Notes under the pieces: generated by a model
Told to the model about the DNA's origin: nothing
Databases searched by the model: none
What the model saw: only the letters and a program-made list of their open reading frames with translations
Translations under genes and position numbers: made by a program
In this document: in pieces, positions 1 to 6,243 of the stretch
Numbering within the stretch: the stretch's first letter is position 1
How the letters are laid out: each line of letters begins with the position of its first letter
Origin: an uncultured Clostridiaceae bacterium
GTDB taxonomy: Bacteria > Bacillota > Clostridia > Lachnospirales > Lachnospiraceae
NCBI GenBank assembly: GCA_949948825.1
Contig: CATLIJ010000086.1
Span: 1 to 9,313 of the forward strand
Reading direction: 5' to 3'
Length of the DNA: 9,313 nucleotides

Positions 1-50
1 GTTGGGATGAAGATGGAATAATTTCACATTTTGGGCAAAAAACAGCACTA

Positions 51-102
51 AGTGCTCCCTCCAGACAGCCTGCAGCTCTGTTTTCTGTCTGGAGGGAGCA
101 CT
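51..102. terminator. Perfect 18-bp hairpin, probable transcription terminator of a gene outside the window
   Basis: Arms 51-68 and 85-102 (AGTGCTCCCTCCAGACAG and its exact complement) enclose a 16-base loop. On the plus strand no T-run follows the stem. On the minus strand a run of six T (plus-strand A at 37-42) follows 8 bases beyond the stem, so the shape fits a minus-strand or bidirectional terminator better. A third AGCACT at 44-49 can also pair with 51-56. No gene inside the window needs it, so it probably insulates glgX from a neighbour to the left. The structure is read directly; the function is inferred. Confidence 0.5.
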
Positions 103-137
103 AGTATAATCCAATTAAAATACCCTCACATTTCTGC

Positions 138-166
138 TTGAGTTTTCCCCATATTTGGAATATAAT
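138..166 (+). promoter_or_regulatory. Sigma-A-type promoter of glgX-mscL
   Basis: TTGAGT at 138-143, a 17-bp spacer, and a perfect TATAAT at 161-166. Transcription would start near 173 and give a leader of about 128 nt before glgX. That leader contains T8 at 201-208 and a small TGGGT/ACCCA hairpin (235-250), but no recognised riboswitch. A second TATAAT at 105-110 has no convincing -35 box. Confidence 0.6.
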
Positions 167-300
167 ATAAGAAATTTGGTCGGAAACAGGAATGAGGCTC
201 TTTTTTTTGCTCAAAATCAGATTTATGGCGGAATTGGGTGTTGAGACCCATGTTGCGCGGAGCATGATTTTCCGGCAGGGAAAGTGAGGGATATTTTGTT

Positions 301-2589
301 ATGGATAAGCTGCGAGAGAGGGAAAAACAGACCTCTGATGAAAAACGGGAAGATGTAAAAGATGAAATAAAAAAACAAGAAGCTTTGGACAAAGAAGAGG
401 CGCAGACAACAGAGCCCCAGCCAGTGGTGGAGAAGATCAGCCTGCCCCGCACCATTCATCTGGTGCCCATGGACCATGTGGCAGGCTTTGATATCCGTCC
501 GGGATTTTATGAGACCAATGGAGCTACGGCTATTCCGGGCGGCGTGAATTTTACTGTGTACTCCCACGAAGCCACTTCCATTGAACTTTTGCTGTTTCAC
601 CGGATGGAGGAGGAACCTTTTGCTGTACTGCCTTTTCCCAAGCATTACCGAATCGGCAATGTGTATTCCATGATTGTGTTTAAACTGAACATTGAAGAAT
701 TTGAATATGCCTACCGGGTGGACGGGCCTTATAATCCAAAGAAGGGGCTTATCTTTGATAAGACCAAGTATCTTCTGGACCCGTATGCAAAGGCAGTTAC
801 AGGACAGAGCCAGTGGGGAGATTCTTCTCCCGGAGAGCAGCATTATAAAGCCAGAGTGGTAAAGGATGACTTTGACTGGGAGGACATGCGCCCGCCGCTG
901 CTTCCCATGGAGGATTTGATTATTTATGAGCTTCATGTGCGGGGATTTACCATGGATAAGTCCTCTGGTGTGGTGAAGCCCGGAACCTTTGCCGGACTTT
1001 TGGAGAAGCTGCCTTATTTGAAAAAGCTGGGCGTGAATGTAGTGGAGCTGATGCCGATTTTTGAATTTGATGAGATGCAGGATTACCGGGAGGTGGACGG
1101 GGAGAAGCTTTATAACTACTGGGGATATAACACAGTCAGCTTTTTTGCCCCCAATACCAGCTATACCTCCAAGCGGGAATACAACCGGGAGGGGAATGAG
1201 CTGAAAAACCTGATCCATGAGTTTAACCGGAACGGCATTGAGGTTTATCTGGATGTGGTGTTTAACCATACAGCAGAGGGAAATGAGGACGGCCCGTTTT
1301 TCTCCTTTAAGGGATTTGACAACAATATCTATTACCTGCTGACACCAGAGGGGAATTATTACAATTTCAGCGGGTGCGGCAATACATTGAACTGCAATCA
1401 CCCCATTGTTCATCAGATGATTTTAAACTGCCTCCGCTACTGGGTGACAACTTACCGGATCAATGGCTTCCGGTTTGATTTGGCCTCCATTTTAGGGAGA
1501 AATGAGGATGGCACGCCCATGAATAAACCTCCGCTTCTTCAGTCCCTTGCCTTTGACCCGATCCTGGGAGATGTGAAGCTGATTGCAGAGGCATGGGATG
1601 CAGTGGGACTGTATCAGGTGGGGACATTCCCTTCCTGGAACCGGTGGGCAGAGTGGAATGGAAGATACCGGGATGATATGCGCCGCTACCTGAAGGGAGA
1701 CGGGGGCTTTGCCCAGGCAGCAGCTCTTCGCATGGTAGGCTCCAGAGATATCTATGAGGTCAGCACCAGAAAGAATGCCTCAGTGAATTTTATTACCTGC
1801 CATGATGGATTTACTTTGTATGATCTGTATTCCTATAATGAAAAGCACAATGAGAAAAATGGCTGGGACAACACGGATGGGGCAGGGGATAACAACAGCT
1901 GGAACTGCGGGGTGGAGGGAGAGACAGATGACCCGAAGATCAATGCCCTGCGGCGGCGGATGATCCGGAATGCCTTTGCGGTTCTCATGTGCAGCCGGGG
2001 AATTCCCATGTTCCTGGCTGGAGATGAATTTTGCAATACTCAGTTTGGCAATAACAATGCTTATTGTCAGGACAATATCACCTCCTGGCTGGACTGGAAC
2101 CGGCTGGAAAAGAATCAGGATATTTTTGAATTTTTCCGGCACATGATTGCCTTCCGAAAAGCCCATCGGGTGTTAAGGGCCAATGTAAGCGACGGGGCAT
2201 GCGGATTTCCGGATGTAAGCTTTCATGGAGTAAAGCCGTGGAGAGGCCAGTTTGCAGCCCATGACCGGTATGTGGGCGTGATGTTTTCCGGGGTGGAAAA
2301 GGGAAAGGAGGCGGACTTGATTTATATTGCCTCCAATGCCTACTGGGAGGAGCTGGAGGTGCTTTTGCCGTCGCTGCCAGAGGATATGCACTGGGAGATG
2401 GTGGTGGATACCTGGCAGGAGGAGCCGATTGAAAGCAGTCCAATCCTTGACAATATTAAGATGCATCCCAGAAGCGTGGCAGTGTTTGTGGGGGTGAGAA
2501 ACCAAAGGACAGCTCCAGAAGAAGCAGGCGAGCCGGAAAAAGAAAGTGTGGAGCCGGAAAAAGAAAGCATGGAGATGAAAAAAGCATAA
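301..2589 (+). CDS. glgX: Glycogen debranching enzyme (GlgX/isoamylase type, GH13)
   Basis: This enzyme hydrolyses alpha-1,6 branch points of glycogen or limit dextrins in the cytoplasm. The 762-residue product has a charged N-terminal extension (about 1-55), a CBM48/isoamylase-like N-domain (about 65-170), a GH13 TIM barrel (about 200-600), a beta-rich C-domain and a charged tail. Visible GH13 motifs are DVVFNH (318-323), FRFD with nucleophile D393, IAEAW with acid/base E430, and CHD with D502. The stretch with NNSWNCGVEG (from about residue 535) is typical of the GlgX/isoamylase branch. All catalytic residues are present. No signal peptide is seen, so it is not a secreted pullulanase. GAGGG (286-290) lies 10 bases before the chosen ATG; this is modest but fits. 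The C-terminus carries two copies of the heptad EPEKES(V/M). The gene is followed closely by mscL. A pullulanase-like preference cannot be excluded. Confidence 0.93.
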   Translation: MDKLREREKQTSDEKREDVKDEIKKQEALDKEEAQTTEPQPVVEKISLPRTIHLVPMDHVAGFDIRPGFYETNGATAIPGGVNFTVYSHEATSIELLLFHRMEEEPFAVLPFPKHYRIGNVYSMIVFKLNIEEFEYAYRVDGPYNPKKGLIFDKTKYLLDPYAKAVTGQSQWGDSSPGEQHYKARVVKDDFDWEDMRPPLLPMEDLIIYELHVRGFTMDKSSGVVKPGTFAGLLEKLPYLKKLGVNVVELMPIFEFDEMQDYREVDGEKLYNYWGYNTVSFFAPNTSYTSKREYNREGNELKNLIHEFNRNGIEVYLDVVFNHTAEGNEDGPFFSFKGFDNNIYYLLTPEGNYYNFSGCGNTLNCNHPIVHQMILNCLRYWVTTYRINGFRFDLASILGRNEDGTPMNKPPLLQSLAFDPILGDVKLIAEAWDAVGLYQVGTFPSWNRWAEWNGRYRDDMRRYLKGDGGFAQAAALRMVGSRDIYEVSTRKNASVNFITCHDGFTLYDLYSYNEKHNEKNGWDNTDGAGDNNSWNCGVEGETDDPKINALRRRMIRNAFAVLMCSRGIPMFLAGDEFCNTQFGNNNAYCQDNITSWLDWNRLEKNQDIFEFFRHMIAFRKAHRVLRANVSDGACGFPDVSFHGVKPWRGQFAAHDRYVGVMFSGVEKGKEADLIYIASNAYWEELEVLLPSLPEDMHWEMVVDTWQEEPIESSPILDNIKMHPRSVAVFVGVRNQRTAPEEAGEPEKESVEPEKESMEMKKA
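2530..2567 (+). repeat. In-frame 21-bp tandem repeat at the 3' end of glgX
   Basis: A 17-base unit (GAGCCGGAAAAAGAAAG) occurs at 2530-2546 and 2551-2567 with a period of 21 bp. It encodes EPEKESV and EPEKESM in the disordered, charged C-terminal tail of GlgX. It looks like slippage-type expansion in a tolerant region. Confidence 0.85.
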
Positions 2590-2646
2590 AGAGATTCTTC
2601 GGCCAAAATGAAAGCAGGACAGAAGAAAAAAGAACAGGAGGCGTTT

Positions 2647-3063
2647 ATGAAAAAGTTTTTGGAAGAGTTTCGGGCATTTGCCCTTCGGGGGAATGTGATG
2701 GATATGGCTGTAGGTGTGATTATCGGAGGCGCTTTCTCCGGTATCGTCACATCTCTTACAGACAATTTTATTAATCCGGTTTTAAATATGTGTACTGGAC
2801 ATGAAAGCTATACTCTTCAGGATGCTGCTGGCTTTGTGTCGGCATTTCTGACTTCAGTGGTGAATTTTATTATTATGGCCTTCATCCTGTTCTGCCTGAT
2901 GAAGCTGGTGAACAAGGCAGCGGGAATAGGGAAAAAGAAGGAGGCCCCCAAAGCACCTGCAGTAAAGATCTGCCCCTTCTGCAAAAGTGAGATTCCTCTG
3001 GAGGCAACCCGGTGCGGCCACTGCACCTCCCAGCTGGAAGAGGCAGAGGCCGCATCTGTCTGA
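2647..3063 (+). CDS. mscL: Large-conductance mechanosensitive channel MscL with C-terminal cysteine ribbon
   Basis: MscL is a pentameric inner-membrane channel that opens under membrane tension and releases solutes during hypo-osmotic shock. The ATG at 2647 is chosen because AGGAGG (2636-2641) precedes it and the product then begins MKKFLEEF, the usual MscL amphipathic N-helix; an in-frame ATG at 2608 has no ribosome site. In the 138-residue protein, RGNVMDMAVGVIIGGAF (14-30) is the MscL pore-helix signature, TM1 spans about 15-45 and TM2 about 64-88. The extracellular loop (about 45-63) looks roughly a dozen residues shorter than in E. coli MscL. The usual C-terminal helical bundle is replaced by a lysine-rich linker and C109-x2-C112-x10-C123-x2-C126, a zinc-ribbon-like motif. 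It lies 57 bp after glgX with no visible promoter or terminator between, so co-transcription is likely. Identity is very secure; metal binding is inferred. Confidence 0.95.
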   Translation: MKKFLEEFRAFALRGNVMDMAVGVIIGGAFSGIVTSLTDNFINPVLNMCTGHESYTLQDAAGFVSAFLTSVVNFIIMAFILFCLMKLVNKAAGIGKKKEAPKAPAVKICPFCKSEIPLEATRCGHCTSQLEEAEAASV

Positions 3064-3082
3064 AGGATACTTATGTGACGAA

Positions 3083-3979
3083 TCAGAATCCTTTGAGAAT
3101 GCAAATCTGAAGGGAATAATGTTTTGTCTCACCAGGCTTTAAGATCTGTACATGATGTCTGTGGATGAATTCATCATCCTCATCGGAACGGATTCCGCAG
3201 CCGTTCCAGGGTTCAATACAGAGAAACGGGGCGTTTTTTCCGTATGGCGTCCAAAAGGCTACAGTTTCAAAGCCCGGATAGGAGACCAGCACGCCCCGGC
3301 GGGTCTTTCTGTGAAGCAGGGCGACCTTGCGGGACTTGATTTCATCAAAAGAGATGGCGTCATTTTCAAATAATTCATAGGACAGGGGAAGGGTCCGGGT
3401 GTGGTTGAGATGGTACCCTTTCCTGTCAGCGTCAAACTGTAAGGCAGACAGGTTGTAGGGCATGGCACAGGTGTTCTCCTCCTGTTCAAATTCCAGCTCA
3501 TAGTCATCAAAGGCTTCCCCCTCCTCCAGAGGACAGATAAAGCCGGGGTGGGAACCAATACAGTAGCAGATTTGGCGGCTGTCCGTATTTTCCACCTGGT
3601 AATCCATCTCCAAAATCCCGTTGTTTAACCGGTAGGTCAGGGAGAGGATAAAATCATAGGGATAGGAGTGCCGGGTGAAGTCATTGGCTGCGAGCTGGAA
3701 GGAAGCCCAGGTCTCGGTCTGAAGGGTGACAGCAAAATCGGATTCCTTGCAAAAGCCATGTTTTTCCATGGTAAACCACTGGCCTTCAAAGCGGGTGGCA
3801 TTGTTCCGGCAGTTGCCCACAGCAGGAAAAAGGAGAGGAGAACAGCGGGGCCAGATATCCGGGTCCCGCTGCCAGATATACTCCTTTTTGTGTCCGTCCT
3901 TCAGGGAGATCAGCTGTGCTCCCAGAGAGTCAATGGCAGCAGTAGTGTGGGTGTCCTTGTCCTGAATGGTAAGTATCAT
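3083..3979 (-). CDS. Aldose 1-epimerase family protein (LacX-like)
   Basis: This family interconverts alpha and beta anomers of aldoses (galactose mutarotase fold) in the cytoplasm; some members act on other sugars or phosphosugars. The product is 298 residues, normal for LacX-type proteins. Family-like motifs are EYIWQRDPDIW (33-43), SPLLFPAVG (47-55), KHGF (73-76), GSHPGF with H144 as the probable catalytic base position, and IEPWNG with E256 as the probable catalytic glutamate. There is no signal peptide. ATG at 3979 is preferred because AAGGGA (plus strand 3987-3992) sits 7 bases before it; ATG at 3985 is too close, and TTG at 3997 would precede that ribosome site. A weak -10 (TACAAT, plus strand 4050-4055) lies upstream without a clear -35. 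The gene converges on mscL and diverges from the PTS gene, so a role with imported sugars is plausible. The exact substrate cannot be read from the sequence. Confidence 0.88.
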   Translation of the reverse strand: MILTIQDKDTHTTAAIDSLGAQLISLKDGHKKEYIWQRDPDIWPRCSPLLFPAVGNCRNNATRFEGQWFTMEKHGFCKESDFAVTLQTETWASFQLAANDFTRHSYPYDFILSLTYRLNNGILEMDYQVENTDSRQICYCIGSHPGFICPLEEGEAFDDYELEFEQEENTCAMPYNLSALQFDADRKGYHLNHTRTLPLSYELFENDAISFDEIKSRKVALLHRKTRRGVLVSYPGFETVAFWTPYGKNAPFLCIEPWNGCGIRSDEDDEFIHRHHVQILKPGETKHYSLQICILKGF

Positions 3980-4106
3980 AATCATTTCCCTTAGCAACAG
4001 TTTGCTTCTGTTACATCCTTTCTTAAAGTTTGATTGTCTGTTATTTTCTATTGTATCGGATTTTCCCGGAAAAAGCTATATGCAGATAAGAAAAGCTTTG
4101 TTTTGA

Positions 4107-4141
4107 TATAAAATATAAAAAAAGTATAAACAAAATATAAA
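4107..4141 (+). repeat. Four TATAAA repeats, three at 11-bp spacing, upstream of the PTS promoter
   Basis: TATAAA occurs at 4107, 4114, 4125 and 4136; the last three are exactly 11 bp apart. They end 7 bp before the -35 box at 4149. Helically phased A-rich tracts at this position usually act as an UP element or as curved DNA. The repeats are seen directly; the function is inferred. Confidence 0.55.
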
Positions 4142-4148
4142 GAAAACA

Positions 4149-4177
4149 TTGACATTGTGAAAAATGACTGATATAAT
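4149..4177 (+). promoter_or_regulatory. Perfect consensus sigma-A promoter of the PTS permease gene
   Basis: TTGACA at 4149-4154, a 17-bp spacer, and TATAAT at 4172-4177. Expected start is near 4184, giving a leader of about 119 nt. With the AT-rich upstream DNA this should be an intrinsically strong promoter, so regulation probably acts by repression or in the leader. TGACT (4165-4169) and AGTCA (4198-4202) flank the -10 and start region as a weak inverted repeat that could be part of an operator. Confidence 0.82.
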
Positions 4178-4231
4178 AGGCTTTAAATGATAAAAATAGT
4201 CAAGTTACACAAAAATATTAGCGGGTGAATG

Positions 4232-4258
4232 AAAATCTGTCTTTTGGGAGCAGATTTT
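4232..4258 (+). promoter_or_regulatory. Leader hairpin before the PTS permease gene, possible attenuator
   Basis: AAAATCTG (4232-4239) and CAGATTTT (4251-4258) form an 8-bp stem with an 11-base loop. The 3' arm ends in T's and runs into TATAAT, so it resembles a weak intrinsic terminator in the untranslated leader. Some PTS genes are controlled by BglG/LicT-type antitermination, but no RAT sequence is recognised here. Confidence 0.35.
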
Positions 4259-4302
4259 TATAATAAATTACTAAATTTTAAATTATGGAGAGGAGGATAT
4301 TT

Positions 4303-5769
4303 ATGAAGTATCTTCAGAAACTTGGGAAAGCTTTAATGCTGCCCGTGGCATGTCTCCCCATTTGTGGTATCTTGATGGGATTTGGTTACTTATTCTGCCC
4401 CGCCTCTATGCAGGGCGGCGATATTGTCGGTTTCCTTCCAAAGCTGGGATTGTTCCTGGTAAAAGCTGGCGGAGCCCTGATTGACAATATGGCATTGCTG
4501 TTTGTAATCGGTGTTGGCGTCGGCATGTCGGAGGACAATGACGGAACCGGCGGTCTGGCGGCGCTGGCTTCCTGGCTGATGATTACCACTTTGCTGTCAA
4601 CTGGATTTGTGACAACATTGTTCCCGTCCATCGCTGAGAATCCGGATAAGGTGCTGGCTTTTGACAAGATTGCCAATCCTTTTATCGGAATTTTGGCCGG
4701 AGTCATTGGCTCTACCTGTTACAACCGCTTTAAGAAGACCATGCTGCCTAACTGGCTGTCCTTCTTCAGCGGCAAGCGGTGTGTGGCAATTGTATCTGGC
4801 GTGGTTTCCATTCTGGCCTCTGTTGTATTGCTGCTCATCTGGCCGATCGTGTTTGGCGTATTGATTTCCGTTGGTAATGCAATCATTGGAATGGATGCCA
4901 TTGGAGCTGGTATTTACGCGTTCCTGAACCGTTTGCTGATTCCTACTGGTCTGCATCATGCCCTGAACAATGTTTTCTGGTTTGATACCATTGGACTGGG
5001 AGATTTGAGCCATTTCTGGGCTGGCGAGACCTCAGCAGATGTCAGCTGGTCTTTGGGAATGTACATGTCAGGGTTCTTCCCCTGTATGATGTTTGGTATT
5101 CCGGGAGCAGCTCTGGCTATGGTTCACTGTGCCAAACCGGAAAAGAGAGATGTGGCAATCGGTTTGGTGGCTTCCGCTGCAGTCTGTGCTTTTATCTGCG
5201 GCGTTACAGAGCCTTTTGAATTTGGATTTATGTTCCTGGCTCCGGCCCTGTATGTGGTTTATGCTCTTTTGTATGGTGTATTTACAGCTGTTACAGTATT
5301 GCTTGGCTTCCGCGCCGGATTTTCCTTCTCAGCAGGAGGTACGGATCTTCTGTTCTCCGCCTCCCTTCCTGCAGCACAGAAGACATGGCTGATTCTGCCT
5401 TTGGGCGCAGCAGCTTTTGTAGTATTTTATCTGGTATTCCGCTTTGCGATTACAGCCTGGAATTTGAAGACTCCGGGACGTGAGGATGATGAGGAAGATG
5501 AGATGAATGTATCTCTGTCCAATGATAACTTTACACAGATTGCAGAGATTATTCTGGAAGGCGTGGGAGGCAAGGAAAACCTGTCCTCAATTGATAACTG
5601 CATCACCCGCCTTCGCCTGGAGGTTGTGGACTATACCAAGGTGGATGAAAAGAAGATTAAGTCAGCTGGCGTGGCTGGTGTAATCCGTCCGGGAAAGACC
5701 AGTGTACAGGTGGTAATCGGTACCCAGGTGCAGTTTGTGGCAGATGAATTTAAGAAGCTTGCCAAATAG
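4303..5769 (+). CDS. nagE: PTS transporter EIICB, N-acetylglucosamine/glucose family
   Basis: This membrane permease imports and phosphorylates a hexose, probably N-acetylglucosamine, with phosphate passed from EIIA to the EIIB cysteine. ATG at 4303 is chosen: AGGAGG (4291-4296) precedes it by 6 bases and the product begins MKYLQKLGKALMLPVA, the normal family start; an ATG at 4285 overlaps the ribosome site. The product is 488 residues. The EIIC domain (about 1-385) has around ten hydrophobic segments, GLHHALNN (216-223), MSGFFPCMMFGIPGAALAM and GVTEPFEF (300-307). The linker NLKTPGRED leads to EIIB (about 408-488), with the phosphorylatable cysteine C433 in DNCITRLR. No EIIA domain follows, so EIIA must come from another gene. 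The MSGFFP-MMFG pattern resembles NagE/NagP more than PtsG; MalX-like and glucose specificities remain possible. No nagA or nagB lies adjacent. It is probably monocistronic, with thrS signals starting at once downstream. Confidence 0.88.
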   Translation: MKYLQKLGKALMLPVACLPICGILMGFGYLFCPASMQGGDIVGFLPKLGLFLVKAGGALIDNMALLFVIGVGVGMSEDNDGTGGLAALASWLMITTLLSTGFVTTLFPSIAENPDKVLAFDKIANPFIGILAGVIGSTCYNRFKKTMLPNWLSFFSGKRCVAIVSGVVSILASVVLLLIWPIVFGVLISVGNAIIGMDAIGAGIYAFLNRLLIPTGLHHALNNVFWFDTIGLGDLSHFWAGETSADVSWSLGMYMSGFFPCMMFGIPGAALAMVHCAKPEKRDVAIGLVASAAVCAFICGVTEPFEFGFMFLAPALYVVYALLYGVFTAVTVLLGFRAGFSFSAGGTDLLFSASLPAAQKTWLILPLGAAAFVVFYLVFRFAITAWNLKTPGREDDEEDEMNVSLSNDNFTQIAEIILEGVGGKENLSSIDNCITRLRLEVVDYTKVDEKKIKSAGVAGVIRPGKTSVQVVIGTQVQFVADEFKKLAK

Positions 5770-5778
5770 GGTTTTGTC

Positions 5779-5806
5779 TTGACAAATCAAACAGGTATGT
5801 TATAAT
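5779..5806 (+). promoter_or_regulatory. Sigma-A promoter of the thrS T-box transcript
   Basis: TTGACA at 5779-5784, a 16-bp spacer, and TATAAT at 5801-5806 with an extended -10 TG at 5798-5799. Transcription should start near 5813. The -35 box begins only nine bases after the PTS stop codon, with no terminator between. Confidence 0.82.
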
Positions 5807-5812
5807 CGTTTC

Positions 5813-6148
5813 AGCAACGAATTATAAATATGGTTTAATGTGCAGATGAGACCAGTAGCTTATGGGGAACGGACAGAGAGGAATGCAGGGCAGACCAGAC
5901 AGTTTGTCAGGGGATGCCAGGGTGGAAGCATTCTGCGGCAGGCCATAAGGGAAGACCAGCTCGGAGCGGTCCTTAATCGGACCCGGTGACACCGTTATCG
6001 TCGGAAAGAAGTGGTTGTCTTTTTATCCCTGTTTGGTGCGAATGCAGCGAGACAGTGTAAAGGACAGCAAGCGGGGGTGGAACCGCGATTTCATAAGGTG
6101 AGATCGTCCCCTGTCTGGTGTATGATATGCCGGACAGGGGGCGTTTTT
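5813..6148 (+). promoter_or_regulatory. T-box leader (threonyl-tRNA-sensing riboswitch) of thrS
   Basis: The nascent leader binds tRNA-Thr: uncharged tRNA stabilises an antiterminator, while charged tRNA allows termination. Stem I is readable. GATGA (5845-5849) is the kink-turn-like base, AGTA (5854-5857) faces GGAAG-ACC-A (5950-5958) as the loop-E-type specifier loop, and the next helix is CTTATGG (5859-5865) with CCATAAG (5943-5949). The specifier codon is therefore ACC (5955-5957), threonine, followed by the usual purine. GGGTGGAACCGCG (6075-6087) matches the T-box consensus; TGGA (6078-6081) would pair with the tRNA acceptor end. GACAG (6063-6067) can pair with CTGTC (6111-6115) to form the antiterminator, which excludes the terminator at 6105-6148. 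The element fits the downstream gene exactly. The fold was drawn by eye, so inner stem II and III details are not claimed. Confidence 0.93.
6105..6148 (+). terminator. T-box intrinsic terminator
   Basis: A 14-bp stem with two G-U pairs joins 6105-6118 and 6130-6143 across an 11-base loop, followed directly by TTTTT (6144-6148). Its 5' arm overlaps the antiterminator pairing partner, as expected in a T-box. It probably also stops read-through from the PTS gene. Confidence 0.93.
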
Positions 6149-6224
6149 CTGTTGTGTGGCAGTTCAGACAGGGCATCTTCTTGCCCGCCGTCTGAACGGT
6201 TACGCTGTTGTGTGACAGTCTGAA
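6149..6224 (+). repeat. Direct repeats and second hairpin between T-box terminator and thrS
   Basis: A 15-base sequence CTGTTGTGTG(G/A)CAGT occurs at 6149-6163 and 6205-6219, one mismatch apart. Between and overlapping them is a hairpin with an 8-bp outer stem (GTTCAGAC 6162-6169 with GTCTGAAC 6190-6197) and a 5-bp inner stem (GGGCA 6171-6175 with TGCCC 6182-6186). GTCTGAA recurs at 6218-6224, just before the thrS ribosome site, as an alternative partner. No T-run follows the hairpin, so it is not an intrinsic terminator. Confidence 0.6.
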
Positions 6225-6243
6225 AAGAAAGGAAGAGAGAACA

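Larger units (their letters stand above)
3980..4302. other. Divergent intergenic region between the epimerase and the PTS permease
   Basis: These 323 bp have no credible ORF. They hold the epimerase ribosome site, a small palindrome TTTTCC-C-GGAAAA (4061-4073), a very AT-rich stretch with phased TATAAA repeats, the PTS promoter, and a roughly 119-nt PTS leader with one hairpin. A CcpA cre box was looked for and not found. No recognisable antiterminator (RAT) sequence was identified. Confidence 0.7.

Noticed and set aside
1..21. Possible 3' end of an upstream plus-strand gene (frame ending TAA at 19-21)
   Set aside because: Only six codons are visible, so it cannot be told from chance.
123..290. 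CCCTCAC (123-129) exactly complementary to GTGAGGG (284-290) at the glgX ribosome site
   Set aside because: The upstream partner lies before the predicted transcription start (about 173), the distance is long, and a 7-bp match is expected by chance.
223..1413. 396-codon open frame on the minus strand opposite glgX
   Set aside because: It is antisense to a fully intact GH13 enzyme; the translation is His/Leu/Ile-rich without a recognisable domain, and it has no ribosome site. It results from the codon use of glgX.
2608..2646. Earlier ATG for mscL adding 13 residues
   Set aside because: It has no ribosome site, and the added lysine/glutamine-rich residues are not part of the MscL N-helix; AGGAGG points to 2647.
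4140..4302. CcpA cre box or BglG-type RAT element in the PTS leader
   Set aside because: No stretch fits the cre consensus with its central CG, and no RAT-like sequence overlaps the hairpin convincingly.
6011..6223. Short plus-strand frame in the T-box leader
   Set aside because: It covers the T-box, terminator and repeats; the RNA element explains the sequence, and no convincing ribosome site precedes it.
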